A stretch of 64,000 nucleotides of DNA from positions 4,216,001 through 4,280,000 of the forward strand of contig NZ_FYEY01000001.1 of assembly GCF_900187385.1 (NCBI RefSeq), written 5' to 3'. A program made the position numbers and the translations under genes. Shown one piece after another: positions 27,225 through 36,189 of this stretch. The stretch is from Streptomyces sp. 2114.4. GTDB taxonomy: Bacteria; Actinomycetota; Actinomycetes; Streptomycetales; Streptomycetaceae. The notes beneath the pieces were generated by a model. The model did no database searches. It was given only the letters and a program-made list of their open reading frames with translations, and was not told the origin of the DNA. Positions within the stretch are counted from its first letter, which is position 1, and each line of letters opens with the position of its first letter.

Positions 27225-29084
27225 GTGCCGCACACGCGAAACCCGGTGGCTGCGAGGCCGACCGGTCCGGATGCGTCGGCCGGTGGCGGTGGCGGTGGCG
27301 GTGCCGGTGCCTCGGTTGGTCCGGCTGACCCGGCTGACCCGGCTGACCCGGTTGGTCCGGGTGAACTGGCCGGTTCGGGTCCCTCGGCCGGTCCGGATGC
27401 CCCGGTCGGTCCGGACTCGTCGGCCACCCCCGCCACCGCAGCCACTCTCACCACATCAGCCACTCTCACCACCTCAGCCACCCCCGGCACCCCGCGAAAG
27501 CCGACCACCCCGGCCACCACCCCCCGCCGCCGTTGGTCACTCCGGACCCGTCTCGTCGTGTCGGCGGTGGCGCTGATCGCTGTCGTCGGGGCCGTCATCG
27601 GCACGGTCACGACCATTGCGCTGCACGACTACCTGCAACGGCAGTTGGACCGGCAGCTGCTGGATTTCGCCATCCATGCTCAGCAGCCGCGACGGCATGA
27701 CCCGCGGCGTATGCCGGGGCTGGATTTCGTGGCGATGGGTGGCCAGCCGCTGAAGACGGTGGGGGCGCGGTTCGGCCACGACGGCACGGCCAATCAGGGT
27801 GCCATTCTGAGCAGTGCGACCAACCGGCTGCCCGAGGACCGGCTGTCGCCGTTGTCCGGGGCGCAGGTGGCGGCGCTGAACGTACCGCCGGACGGCAGGC
27901 CGCACACCGCCGAGCTGCCCGGCCTCGGCCACTACCGGGTGGTGTCCACCAAGGACGGCTCACTGGCGCTCGGGCTGCCGCTCGGCAATGTGCAGGACAC
28001 GGTCAGCCAACTGGTGGTCATCGAGGAATGCGTGACGGTCGCCGGGCTGATCGCGGCCGGTATCGCCGGTTCCACCATGGTCGGCATCGCCCTGCGGCCG
28101 TTGCGCCGGGTCGCCGCCACCGCCACCCACGTGTCCGAACTCCCCCTTCACCAGGGCGAGGTGGCGCTGCACGTCCGGGTGCCGGCCTCCGAATCGGACG
28201 GCCGGACGGAAGTGGGGCAGGTCGGTGCGGCGCTCAACCGGATGCTGGGGCATGTCGGCTCGGCACTCTCGGCCCGCCAGGAGAGCGAGACGCGGGTGCG
28301 GCAGTTCGTCGCCGACGCCAGCCATGAGCTGCGTACGCCGCTGGCGTCGATCCGCGGCTATGCCGAGCTGACCCGGCGCGGGCGGGAGCAGCCGGGACCG
28401 GAGACCCGGCACGCCCTGGGACGGATCGAGTCGGAGGCGGAGCGGATGACGGGGCTGGTGGAGGACCTGTTGCTGCTCGCCCGGCTCGATTCCGGGCGCC
28501 CGCTGTCCTACGAGACCACGGATCTGTCGCCGCTGGTGGTGGACGCCGTCAGCGATGCGCGGGTGGCGGGGCCCGGTCACCGGTGGCGGCTGGAGCTGCC
28601 CGATGAGCCCGCGCTGGTCCACGGCGATGGCGGGCGGCTGCACCAGATCTTGGTGAATCTGCTGGCCAACGCCCGTACGCATACGCCCGAGGGCACGACG
28701 GTGACGGCCAGGGTGCGCGCTGCCCGTCGTATGGCCGCGCTCCCCGCTGCCGGTGACGGCGCCGGTGCCTCCGTTGCCGTTCATGCGGACGCCCGCTCCG
28801 CCGCCGGTGGTGGTCCTGCCGGGCGGCGTGACCTCGTCGCTCGCGTCGTCGAGCTGGAGGTGCAGGACGACGGGCCCGGTATTCCGGCCGCGCTCCTGCC
28901 GCATGTCTTCGAGCGGTTCGCGCGGGGCGATGCCTCGCGGTCGCGGGCCGCCGGGAGTACGGGGCTCGGCCTCGCCATCGTGCAGGCGGTGGTTGTCGCG
29001 CACGGAGGCACGGTCGGGGTGAGCAGTGTGCCGGGGCGGACGGTCTTCACGGTGCGGCTGCCGACGATGGCGCCTGTCCCGTAG
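27225..29084 (+). CDS. HAMP-containing sensor histidine kinase
   Basis: 619 residues from a GTG at 27225. The first 100 residues are a low-complexity Gly/Pro/Asp/Thr-rich cytosolic extension with a DNA-level repeat (GGCTGACCC, three times near 27322-27350). TM1 (about 108-130) and TM2 (about 265-287) bracket an extracellular sensor of about 130 residues. Then come HAMP, HisKA with ASHELRTPLASIRGY (His near residue 366), the N-box ILVNLLANART and DDGPGIP. Residues about 500-540 hold an Ala/Gly insertion inside the ATPase. Partner of the upstream regulator; the signal is unknown. The glycosyltransferase pair follows after about 90 bases and may belong to its regulon. Confidence 0.92.
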   Translation: MPHTRNPVAARPTGPDASAGGGGGGGAGASVGPADPADPADPVGPGELAGSGPSAGPDAPVGPDSSATPATAATLTTSATLTTSATPGTPRKPTTPATTPRRRWSLRTRLVVSAVALIAVVGAVIGTVTTIALHDYLQRQLDRQLLDFAIHAQQPRRHDPRRMPGLDFVAMGGQPLKTVGARFGHDGTANQGAILSSATNRLPEDRLSPLSGAQVAALNVPPDGRPHTAELPGLGHYRVVSTKDGSLALGLPLGNVQDTVSQLVVIEECVTVAGLIAAGIAGSTMVGIALRPLRRVAATATHVSELPLHQGEVALHVRVPASESDGRTEVGQVGAALNRMLGHVGSALSARQESETRVRQFVADASHELRTPLASIRGYAELTRRGREQPGPETRHALGRIESEAERMTGLVEDLLLLARLDSGRPLSYETTDLSPLVVDAVSDARVAGPGHRWRLELPDEPALVHGDGGRLHQILVNLLANARTHTPEGTTVTARVRAARRMAALPAAGDGAGASVAVHADARSAAGGGPAGRRDLVARVVELEVQDDGPGIPAALLPHVFERFARGDASRSRAAGSTGLGLAIVQAVVVAHGGTVGVSSVPGRTVFTVRLPTMAPVP

Positions 29085-29176
29085 GCACCGGCTGCCCCGG
29101 GCACACCGTCCGCCTCACAGCCAGGACACAGGCTCAGCACACCACCGTGACAGCGCGGGCGGCGAATGTCGTAGGC

Positions 29177-30508
29177 ATGACGACGACACAGCCGCCCCGC
29201 ACACCGCTGGGTTCCCTCCCGCCGCGCGAGCATCTGCGGCTCGGTCAGATCGCGACCGTCCTCGATGTGGTGATCCCGGTCCACAACGAGGAGCGCGACC
29301 TGGAGCCCTGTGTGCGGCGGCTGCACGATCACCTCGCCCGCACCTTCCCGTACGGCTTCCGCATCACCATCGCCGACAACGCGAGCACGGACCGTACGCC
29401 GGAGGTCGCCGCCCTGCTCGACGACGCGATCGACGAGGTCACGGCGGTACGGCTGGAGCAGAAGGGGCGCGGGCGGGCGCTGCGCACCGTGTGGTCCCTC
29501 TCCGAGGCGCCGGTGCTGGCCTATATGGACGTCGATCTGTCCACGGACCTCAACGCGCTGCTGCCACTGGTCGCGCCGCTGATCTCCGGGCACTCGGACC
29601 TGGCGATCGGCTCCCGGCTCAGCCGCAGCGCGCGGGTGGTGCGCGGCCCGAAGCGGGAGTTCATCTCGCGGATGTACAACCTCATCCTGCGCGGCTCGCT
29701 CGCCGCTCGTTTCTCCGACGCCCAGTGCGGGTTCAAGGCCATCCGCGGCGATGTCGCGGCGCGGCTGCTGCCGATGGTCGAGGACACCGGATGGTTCTTC
29801 GACACCGAGATGCTGCTGCTCGCGGAGCGGGCCGGGCTGCGGATCCACGAGGTACCGGTGGACTGGGTCGACGACCCGGACACCACCGTGCAGCTGGTGC
29901 GGACGGCCGCCGACGACCTCAGGGGCGTATGGCGGGTGGGGTGGGCGCTGGCGACCGGTGTACTGCCGTTGGACCGGCTCGCCCGGCCGTTCGGGGACGA
30001 TCCGCGGGACCGTGAGCTGTCCGGGGTGCCGGGCGGCCTGGCCCGTCAGCTGGTCGGGTTCTGTGTCGTCGGCGGCCTCAGCACCCTGCTCTACCTCAGC
30101 CTGTATTCGGCCTTCCGGCTCGGTGTGGGGCCCCAAGCGGCCAATGCCGTGGCGTTGTTGCTGTCGGCGCTGGCCAATACGGCCGCCAACCGGCGGCTGA
30201 CCTTCGGGGTGCGGGGCCGCGACCGGGCCGTGCGGCACCAGGCTCAGGGACTGGTGGTCTTCGCCATCGGGCTGGCGCTGACCAGCGGGTCCCTGGCCGC
30301 CCTCGCCGCCGCCGGCGGCGACGCCTCGCACGGCAACGAACTCGCGGTGCTGGTGGCCGCCAACCTCGCGGCGACCGTCCTGCGGTTCCTGCTCTTCCGC
30401 GCCTGGGTCTTCCCGGACCGCGAGCGGCGCGACGACGCCGACGGACCGCAGCCACACCCTTCGCGCGATGCGTCCGATCACCACGACCTGACCAGGAGCA
30501 CTCGATGA
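29177..30508 (+). CDS. Fusion of GT2 glycosyltransferase and GtrA-like membrane domain (YkcC-like)
   Basis: 443 residues from the ATG at 29177 (an in-frame GTG at 29147 is possible). Residues about 25-260 are a GT2/dolichol-phosphate-sugar-synthase-like domain: VVIPVHNEERDLEPCV, DNASTDRTPE, MDVDLSTDL, CGFKAIRG and the DTEMLL motif. Residues about 295-420 form four GtrA-like transmembrane helices (QLVGFCVVGGLSTLLYLSLY; ANTAANRRLTF). It probably makes and flips a polyprenyl-phosphate sugar, used by the next gene. The stop overlaps the next start (ATGA at 30505). Confidence 0.9.
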   Translation: MTTTQPPRTPLGSLPPREHLRLGQIATVLDVVIPVHNEERDLEPCVRRLHDHLARTFPYGFRITIADNASTDRTPEVAALLDDAIDEVTAVRLEQKGRGRALRTVWSLSEAPVLAYMDVDLSTDLNALLPLVAPLISGHSDLAIGSRLSRSARVVRGPKREFISRMYNLILRGSLAARFSDAQCGFKAIRGDVAARLLPMVEDTGWFFDTEMLLLAERAGLRIHEVPVDWVDDPDTTVQLVRTAADDLRGVWRVGWALATGVLPLDRLARPFGDDPRDRELSGVPGGLARQLVGFCVVGGLSTLLYLSLYSAFRLGVGPQAANAVALLLSALANTAANRRLTFGVRGRDRAVRHQAQGLVVFAIGLALTSGSLAALAAAGGDASHGNELAVLVAANLAATVLRFLLFRAWVFPDRERRDDADGPQPHPSRDASDHHDLTRSTR

Positions 30509-32829
30509 CCCCGCACCCGCCCGCTACGCCGGCCCAGCCGTCGTACCGGCCCCCGTCCACGCCGCAGGGAGGGCCGCCGGGCCCGGCCGCCGCTTCCCCG
30601 GCGGCGCCGGACCCCGGCGCCTCTCCGCGCTGGGCGCGGCCCGCGCTGCTGGCGTTGTTGCTGGTCACAGCCGTGCTCTACCTCTGGAGCCTGTCCGCCT
30701 CCGGTTACGCCAACCAGTTCTACTCGGCCGCCGTACAGGCCGGCAGCGAGAGCTGGAAGGCGTTCTTCTTCGGCTCCTCCGACGCGGCGAACTCCATCAC
30801 CGTCGACAAGCCGCCGGCCGCGCTGTGGCCGATGGCGCTGTCCGTACGGCTCTTCGGGCTCAGTCCGTGGGCGATCCTGGTGCCCGAGGCGCTGATGGGT
30901 GTGGCGACGGTCGGGGTGCTCTACGGGGCCGTACGGCGCCGGTTCGGTGCCGGGGCGGGGCTGCTGGCCGGCGGGGCGCTGGCCGTGACGCCGGTCGCGG
31001 CACTGATGTTCCGGTTCAACAACCCCGATGCGCTGCTGTGCCTGCTGATGGTCTGCGCGATCGCCGCCGTCCTGCGGGCGCTTGCGGACGGCCGTACGAA
31101 GTGGCTGGTGCTGGCCGGTGTCTGCTTCGGTCTGGGGTTTCTCACCAAGACGCTGCAGGCGTGGCTGATCCTGCCGGCCCTCGCCGTCGTCTACGCCTGC
31201 TGTGCGCCGGTCGCGCTGCGCCGGCGGCTGGGGCAGCTGCTGCTCGCCGGGCTGGCGATCGTGGTGTCCGGCGGCTGGTGGGTGGCGCTCGTCGAGCTGT
31301 GGCCGGCGTCCTCGCGCCCGTACATCGGCGGCTCGCAGCACAACAGCTTCCTGGAGCTGACCTTCGGCTACAACGGCTTCGGGCGGATCAGCGGCAATGA
31401 GACCGGCAGCGTCGGCGGGGGCGGCGGCGGTGGTCATGGCGGTGGCCGCTGGGGGCAGACCGGCATCACCCGGCTGTTCTCGTCCGACATGGGCGGGCAG
31501 ATCTCGTGGCTGCTGCCGGCCGCGCTGATCCTGCTGGTCGCGAGCGTGTGGGTGCTGCGGCGGGCCCGGCGCGCGACCGATGCCGAACAGGCCGGTCAGC
31601 GGGCGGAGTTCCTGGTGTGGGGCGGCGCGCTGCTGATGACCTTCGCGATCTTCAGCTTCATGTCCGGGATTTTCCATCAGTACTACAACATCGCACTGGC
31701 CCCGTACATCGCGGCGCTGGTCGGGATGGGGGCGACGCTGTGGTGGCGGCGCGGCGGGCGGAGCGCCGCGCTCGTACTGGCCGGGACGGTCGCGGTGACC
31801 GCCGGATGGTCGTTCGTGCTGCTGGACCGCTCGCCGGACTGGCTGCCGTGGCTGCGCTGGACGGTGCCGGCCCTCGGAGCGCTGTCGGTGCTGGGGCTGC
31901 TGGTGCGGGTCCGGGCGGGAGCCCCTGCGAAGGACGGTGAGCCGGCGCGGAACGGAGAGCCGGCGCGGAACGGTGAGTCGGCGCGGGACGCAGCGCAAGC
32001 GCGCGACGCGGCTCAGACGCAGGACGGAGGGCCGGCGAGTCACGGAGCGCCGGAACGCGCCCCGCGGCGGACGGGCCGACGCCTCGCGGTGCTGGCGGGC
32101 GGGCTCGGGGTGGCGACGGCGCTGGCCGGTCCGGTCGCGTACACGCTCCAGACGGTCAACACCCCCAAGGGCGGGTCGATCATCACCGCGGGGCCCACGG
32201 TGCGCGGCGGCATGGGCGGGCCCGGTGGCCGTTTCCCCGGCGGCGGGCGGCCCGGTATGTGGCGCGGCACGGGTCAGGCCCAGGGCATGGGCGGAGCCCG
32301 GGGCAACCCTCAGGGCACCGGTCCGGGCGGCTTCGGTGAACGGGGCGCCGGGCGAACGGGCGGTATGGGCGCTATGGGGGGTCTGCTCAACGGCAGCAAG
32401 GTGAGTGCCAAGGCCAAGGCGCTGGTGGAGAAGGATGCGGACCACTACACCTGGGCCGCGGCGGCGATCGGCTCGCAGAACGCCGCGAGCTATCAACTCG
32501 CCACCGAGAAGCCGGTGATGGCGATCGGCGGCTTCAACGGGAGCGACCCCTCGCCGACCCTTGACCGGTTCAAGAAGGAGGTAGCGGCGGGGAAGATCCA
32601 CTACTTCATCGCGGGCGGGGAGGGCGGCCGCGGCGGCCGCGGCGGCCGCGGCGGTCCCGGCGGCGGTCCCGGTGGTTTCGGTGGCGGCGAGGGCGGCCCC
32701 GGCGTCGGCAAGGGCGGCCCCGGCGGCGGCCGAGGCGGCTCGTCGAAGATCACTTCTTGGGTGGAGAAGACCTTCAAGAAGGTCACCGTGGGCAGCGCCA
32801 CCTTCTACGACCTGACACGGAAGGCGTGA
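30505..32829 (+). CDS. GT39-type polyprenyl-phosphate-dependent glycosyltransferase (YkcB-like)
   Basis: 774 residues. A Pro-rich start is followed by about 12 transmembrane helices of the PMT/ArnT type (from about 45 to 470). The catalytic loop follows TM1 and holds SGYANQFYSAAV, with VDKPPAALWPMALSVRLFG after it. A Gly-rich loop lies near residue 300. Cytosolic or external low-complexity stretches (EPARNGEPARNGES; Gly/Arg-rich) precede a C-terminal domain (DHYTWAAAAIGSQNAASYQLATEKPVM..IGGFNGSDP) typical of YkcB-like enzymes. Together with the coupled GT2-GtrA gene it forms a complete module for transferring a lipid-carried sugar outside the membrane. Confidence 0.88.
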   Translation: MTPHPPATPAQPSYRPPSTPQGGPPGPAAASPAAPDPGASPRWARPALLALLLVTAVLYLWSLSASGYANQFYSAAVQAGSESWKAFFFGSSDAANSITVDKPPAALWPMALSVRLFGLSPWAILVPEALMGVATVGVLYGAVRRRFGAGAGLLAGGALAVTPVAALMFRFNNPDALLCLLMVCAIAAVLRALADGRTKWLVLAGVCFGLGFLTKTLQAWLILPALAVVYACCAPVALRRRLGQLLLAGLAIVVSGGWWVALVELWPASSRPYIGGSQHNSFLELTFGYNGFGRISGNETGSVGGGGGGGHGGGRWGQTGITRLFSSDMGGQISWLLPAALILLVASVWVLRRARRATDAEQAGQRAEFLVWGGALLMTFAIFSFMSGIFHQYYNIALAPYIAALVGMGATLWWRRGGRSAALVLAGTVAVTAGWSFVLLDRSPDWLPWLRWTVPALGALSVLGLLVRVRAGAPAKDGEPARNGEPARNGESARDAAQARDAAQTQDGGPASHGAPERAPRRTGRRLAVLAGGLGVATALAGPVAYTLQTVNTPKGGSIITAGPTVRGGMGGPGGRFPGGGRPGMWRGTGQAQGMGGARGNPQGTGPGGFGERGAGRTGGMGAMGGLLNGSKVSAKAKALVEKDADHYTWAAAAIGSQNAASYQLATEKPVMAIGGFNGSDPSPTLDRFKKEVAAGKIHYFIAGGEGGRGGRGGRGGPGGGPGGFGGGEGGPGVGKGGPGGGRGGSSKITSWVEKTFKKVTVGSATFYDLTRKA

Positions 32830-32906
32830 CCCGCAGGGGCGGGGCCCGGGGGGCACGGCCACGAGACCGGCCCCCGGACCCTGCCCCGGTCAGCCGAAAA
32901 TCAAAT

Positions 32907-32940
32907 GTACGGCGTATAACACTCCCTGTGCGGTGTAAAT
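32907..32940 (+). promoter_or_regulatory. Direct repeat GTACGGCGTATAA / GTGCGGTGTAAAT upstream of MFS pseudogene
   Basis: Two related 13-mers (32907-32919 and 32928-32940) repeat at a 21-base period, two helical turns, about 30-60 bases before the MFS start. TATAAC within the first could be a -10. A plausible binding site for the TetR protein encoded at 34495. Confidence 0.4.
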
Positions 32941-32968
32941 CTCCGCTCGCGCCGTACAGGGAGCCCGT

Positions 32969-34304
32969 ATGTCCTCCGTGGCCTTGGACGCCACCACCGC
33001 CACTCTTGAGCCACCGGGCCGGCCCGCCGCCCGCTGGCTGATCCTCGCCGTCATCTGCCTCGCCCAGCTGACGGTCGTCCTCGACAACACCGTCCTGAAC
33101 GTCGCGATCCCCTCCCTCACCGAGGAGCTGGGCGCGACCACCGCCGACGTCCAGTGGATTCTGGAGCTCGGTCAACTCCCTCGGCTTCGCCGCCGGCCCG
33201 CTGATCGGCGGTTCGCTGCTCGACCACTTCTGGTGGGGCTCGCTGTTCCTGGTCAATCTGCCCGTCGCGATGCTCGTGCTGGCGGCCGTCGCCGTCCTCG
33301 TGCCCGAATCGAGCGGCCGCGGCGGCGCTCTCTCCGCGGCCGGTGCGCCCTCGGCCGGGCGAACCCCCCTCGACCTGCCGGGCGCCCTGCTGTCCATGAC
33401 CGGCATGGCCGGGGTGGTCTTCGCGATCATCTCCGGGCCGATGTACGGCTGGCTGTCCGGCCGGGTGCTGATCTCCGCGGCCATCGGGGCCGCCGGGCTC
33501 GCCCTCTTCGCGCTGTGGGAGCTGCGCGTCCCGCACCCGATGCTCGACCTGCACTTCTTCCGCAACCGCCGGTTCATCGGCGCCGTCTCGGGCGGCATCC
33601 TCGTCGCCTTCGGGATGGGCGGCTCGATGTTCCTGCTCACCCAGCATCTCCAACTGGTCCTCGGTTACGGACCGTTGGATGCCGGACTGCGGATGGCGCC
33701 GCTCGCCGTCACCGTCATCCTGGTCAACTTCACCGGCCTGAGTGCCCGTCTGATCACCCGTCTCGGCACCCCCGGAATGATCGTTTCGGGCATGTCGCTG
33801 CTCGCGGCCGGCCTCGCCGCCGTCTCCCTGCTCGGTGGCGCCGGCTACGGCGGCATGCTGTGCGGCCTGGTCGTGATGGGGGTCGGTGTCGCGTTCGCCA
33901 TGCCGACGATGGCCAACGCCATCATGTCCGCGATCCCGCCGGCCAAGGCGGGCGTGGGGGCCGGCGTCAACGGCACCCTGATGGAATTCGGCCAGGGCCT
34001 CGGCGTCGCCGTCCTCGGTGCGGTCCTCAACTCCCGTTTCGCGGCGCTGCTTCCGGCGGCCGCCGCGGGCGCCGGATCGCTGACCGCCGCGCTCGCCCGG
34101 ACCCGTACGGGGCCCGAACGGGCCGCCGCGCACGACGCCTTCGCGGCCGGTATCGGCACCGGCCAGCTGGTCGGCGCGGCCGCGGTGTTCCTCGGCGGGC
34201 TGCTCGCCGCCGTCCTGCTGCGCCGGGCGGAGCGTACCGGCGGGGGCGCGGAGCGGGCCGCCACGGCTCCCGGTCCGGGGCCGGCCACCGCCGCGGCGGA
34301 ATAG
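32969..34304 (+). pseudogene. DHA2-family MFS efflux transporter, internally deleted and frameshifted
   Basis: The N-terminal piece (32969 to about 33168) encodes TM1 with QLTVVLDNTVLNVAIPSL and GATTADVQWIL, the normal DHA2 opening. The text then resumes in another frame at NSLGFAAGPLIGGSLLDHFWWGSLF, which in intact relatives lies about 100 residues further on, and runs on to 34304. The region for TM2-TM4, including the GxLADRxGRK motif A, is missing. Loss of a segment of about 300 bases with a change of frame near 33168 explains this. The remaining helices are uninterrupted. The downstream TetR gene is intact. Confidence 0.82.
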
Positions 34305-34494
34305 CATCGGCTCGGCAGGTGCGCGTGAACAGTGCGCACCGGCGGCACGTATGCCTCCATACGTGCCGTCACCACCGACGACACCGATGACCACGCCGAC
34401 GACGTCACCCATGGCGTCCTCGCATGACGACACCGAAGCCGACCGCGACGACGGCACCACGACGTCGAAGACGCTCGGGACAGGGAGGGGCGCC

Positions 34495-35280
34495 ATGGCA
34501 GCGACGGACGACCGCACCGGAAAGCGGCCGAACAGTGTCTGGCTGACCGAACGGCCCCCGCTCAAACGGAAGGCGGAGCAGCCGGCCGCACTCGACCTCG
34601 ACAAGATCGTCGGGGCGACGGTCCGGCTGCTGGACGCCGACGGCCTGTCGAAGTTCTCGATGCGCAGGCTCGCCGCCGAGCTCGGCGTCACCGCGATGTC
34701 CGTCTACTGGTACGTCGACACCAAGGACGACCTGCTGGAACTGGCCGTCGACGCGGTGGTCGGCGAGATGACCCTGCCCGACCCGTCGGACTCCGGTGCC
34801 GACTGGCGCGACCAGCTGCGCACGCTCGCCGTCGGCTACCGCGACATGCTGCTGGGCCACCCCTGGGCGGCCCGGCTGCTGGGCGAGTTCCTCAACATCG
34901 GCCCGCATGCGACGGCCTTCGCCCACGCCACCCAGCGGGTGATGCGCCGCAGCGGCCTGTCCGCGGACCGCATGTCCGGCGCGCTGGCGTCCCTCTTCCA
35001 CTTCGTCTACGGCTTCTCGACGATCCGGGCCATGCACGAGGCCCGCTGCCGGGCCGTGGGCATGAGCCTCGACGACTACTTCGAGCAGGTCGTCGCCGCG
35101 CTCACCGACCGGCCGGAGTTCGCCGGGCTGCTGGAGCCCGCCACCCGGGCCGACCACCTCCGCCAGGGCCACAGCGCCGTGGACATGCTGAACCGGGACT
35201 TCGCCTTCGCCCTCGATCTCCAGATCGCGGGGATCGAGGCGATGCGGGACCGGCCTTCGGGGGCTCCGCCTGGCGCGTGA
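34495..35280 (+). CDS. TetR family regulator (TetR class, TetR_C type)
   Basis: 261 residues from the ATG at 34495, with GGGAGGGG just upstream; an ATG at 34351 in frame is less likely. The helix-turn-helix is LSKFSMRRLAAELGVTAMSVY with WYVDTKDDLLELAVD, and the ligand domain (about 115-250) has the length and pattern of the classical TetR C-terminal family that controls drug pumps. It lies downstream of the broken MFS gene on the same strand, so it may now be a repressor without its original target. Confidence 0.88.
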   Translation: MAATDDRTGKRPNSVWLTERPPLKRKAEQPAALDLDKIVGATVRLLDADGLSKFSMRRLAAELGVTAMSVYWYVDTKDDLLELAVDAVVGEMTLPDPSDSGADWRDQLRTLAVGYRDMLLGHPWAARLLGEFLNIGPHATAFAHATQRVMRRSGLSADRMSGALASLFHFVYGFSTIRAMHEARCRAVGMSLDDYFEQVVAALTDRPEFAGLLEPATRADHLRQGHSAVDMLNRDFAFALDLQIAGIEAMRDRPSGAPPGA

Positions 35281-35369
35281 GGTACGTGGGCACAGGGCGG
35301 GGCGGCGGGCACGGCGGGCTGCGTCACCGCCGGCCTCCCCCGTGCCGTCGCCGACTTCGTGACGACGTA

Positions 35370-35987
35370 TCAGCCGGTCGAAGGGCGGCTCCCGCCGCGG
35401 TGGCGCAAGAGCGTTTCCTCGAGAAGCTGCTCCACGAGGGAGGGCTTCGCCGTCCCGGAATAGCTCTTGACCAGGGCGCTCATCCGCTGAGCCTCTTCGG
35501 TGGTCGGCAGGACACCCACCAGGAGCACCGGTAGTCCCAGACGCCGGACAAGGAGTTCATTGCCGGAAACGCCCTGCGGCCGGCGCACGACCGAGACACT
35601 GACCCGGACGGCGTGCTCGTTGCCCGCCGGGACACCCGGCCGGTCCGTCTCGATCGCGGCATAGCGGAATCCGTGAGCCAGGTCGCAGGCGGAGCAGCTG
35701 ACGGGGCCGCGGCTGAGCCGGTCGCCGCATGCGGAGCAGACCAGTCTGTCGAGCGCGGCATCCACCACCCGCCAGTCGTGACGGTCGGGTTCCGTCGCCA
35801 CCATCTCGGCGAGCGTGGCCTCCTGGTCCTTGCCGGCGTCCCACCGGTGCAGAAAGGCGGACCATTCGTCTTCCACGATGCGGTCCACCAGCTCGCCGCA
35901 GGCGGTACAGCCGGGCGCACCGCTGTACTCATATCCGCTGCAGTGCGCACAGCGGCGTAAAGCCGCCCCGACCTCGGGTCTCGCCAT
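35370..35987 (-). CDS. Cys-rich zinc-ribbon protein; contains a TTA codon
   Basis: 205 residues from the ATG at 35987. Cys pairs CAHC and CTACGEL, then CSACGDR and CSACDLA, suggest two zinc ribbons within the first 120 residues. The rest is alpha/beta with no recognised motif (VRVSVSVVRRPQGVSGNELLVRRL). Codon 10 is TTA (35958-35960), suggesting bldA-dependent translation. Family not recognised. Confidence 0.65.
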   Translation of the reverse strand: MARPEVGAALRRCAHCSGYEYSGAPGCTACGELVDRIVEDEWSAFLHRWDAGKDQEATLAEMVATEPDRHDWRVVDAALDRLVCSACGDRLSRGPVSCSACDLAHGFRYAAIETDRPGVPAGNEHAVRVSVSVVRRPQGVSGNELLVRRLGLPVLLVGVLPTTEEAQRMSALVKSYSGTAKPSLVEQLLEETLLRHRGGSRPSTG

Positions 35988-36101
35988 GACTCTCCTCCCG
36001 TGGGCGCCGGTGCGGCGGGTGAGCCGGCCGGCGCAGTCGTTGCCCGCTGTCCCGGCGAGTCTCGCCCACCACGACCGACGGGAGAAGTGGTTTACGACCG
36101 C

Positions 36102-36186
36102 CCCGGGTCCGCACGCCACGCTCCGGGTCCGCCCGCCACGCTCCGGGTCCGCACGCCACGCCCGGGACCGCACGCCACGCCCCGGG
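36102..36186. repeat. About four copies of a ~20-bp tandem repeat
   Basis: The unit GGGTCCGCACGCCACGCTCC repeats with small changes, just beyond the stop of the YceI gene and before the zinc-ribbon gene start. All ORFs through it are shadows. The GC-rich unit may serve as a spacer or weak terminator. Confidence 0.75.
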
Positions 36187-36189
36187 CCC

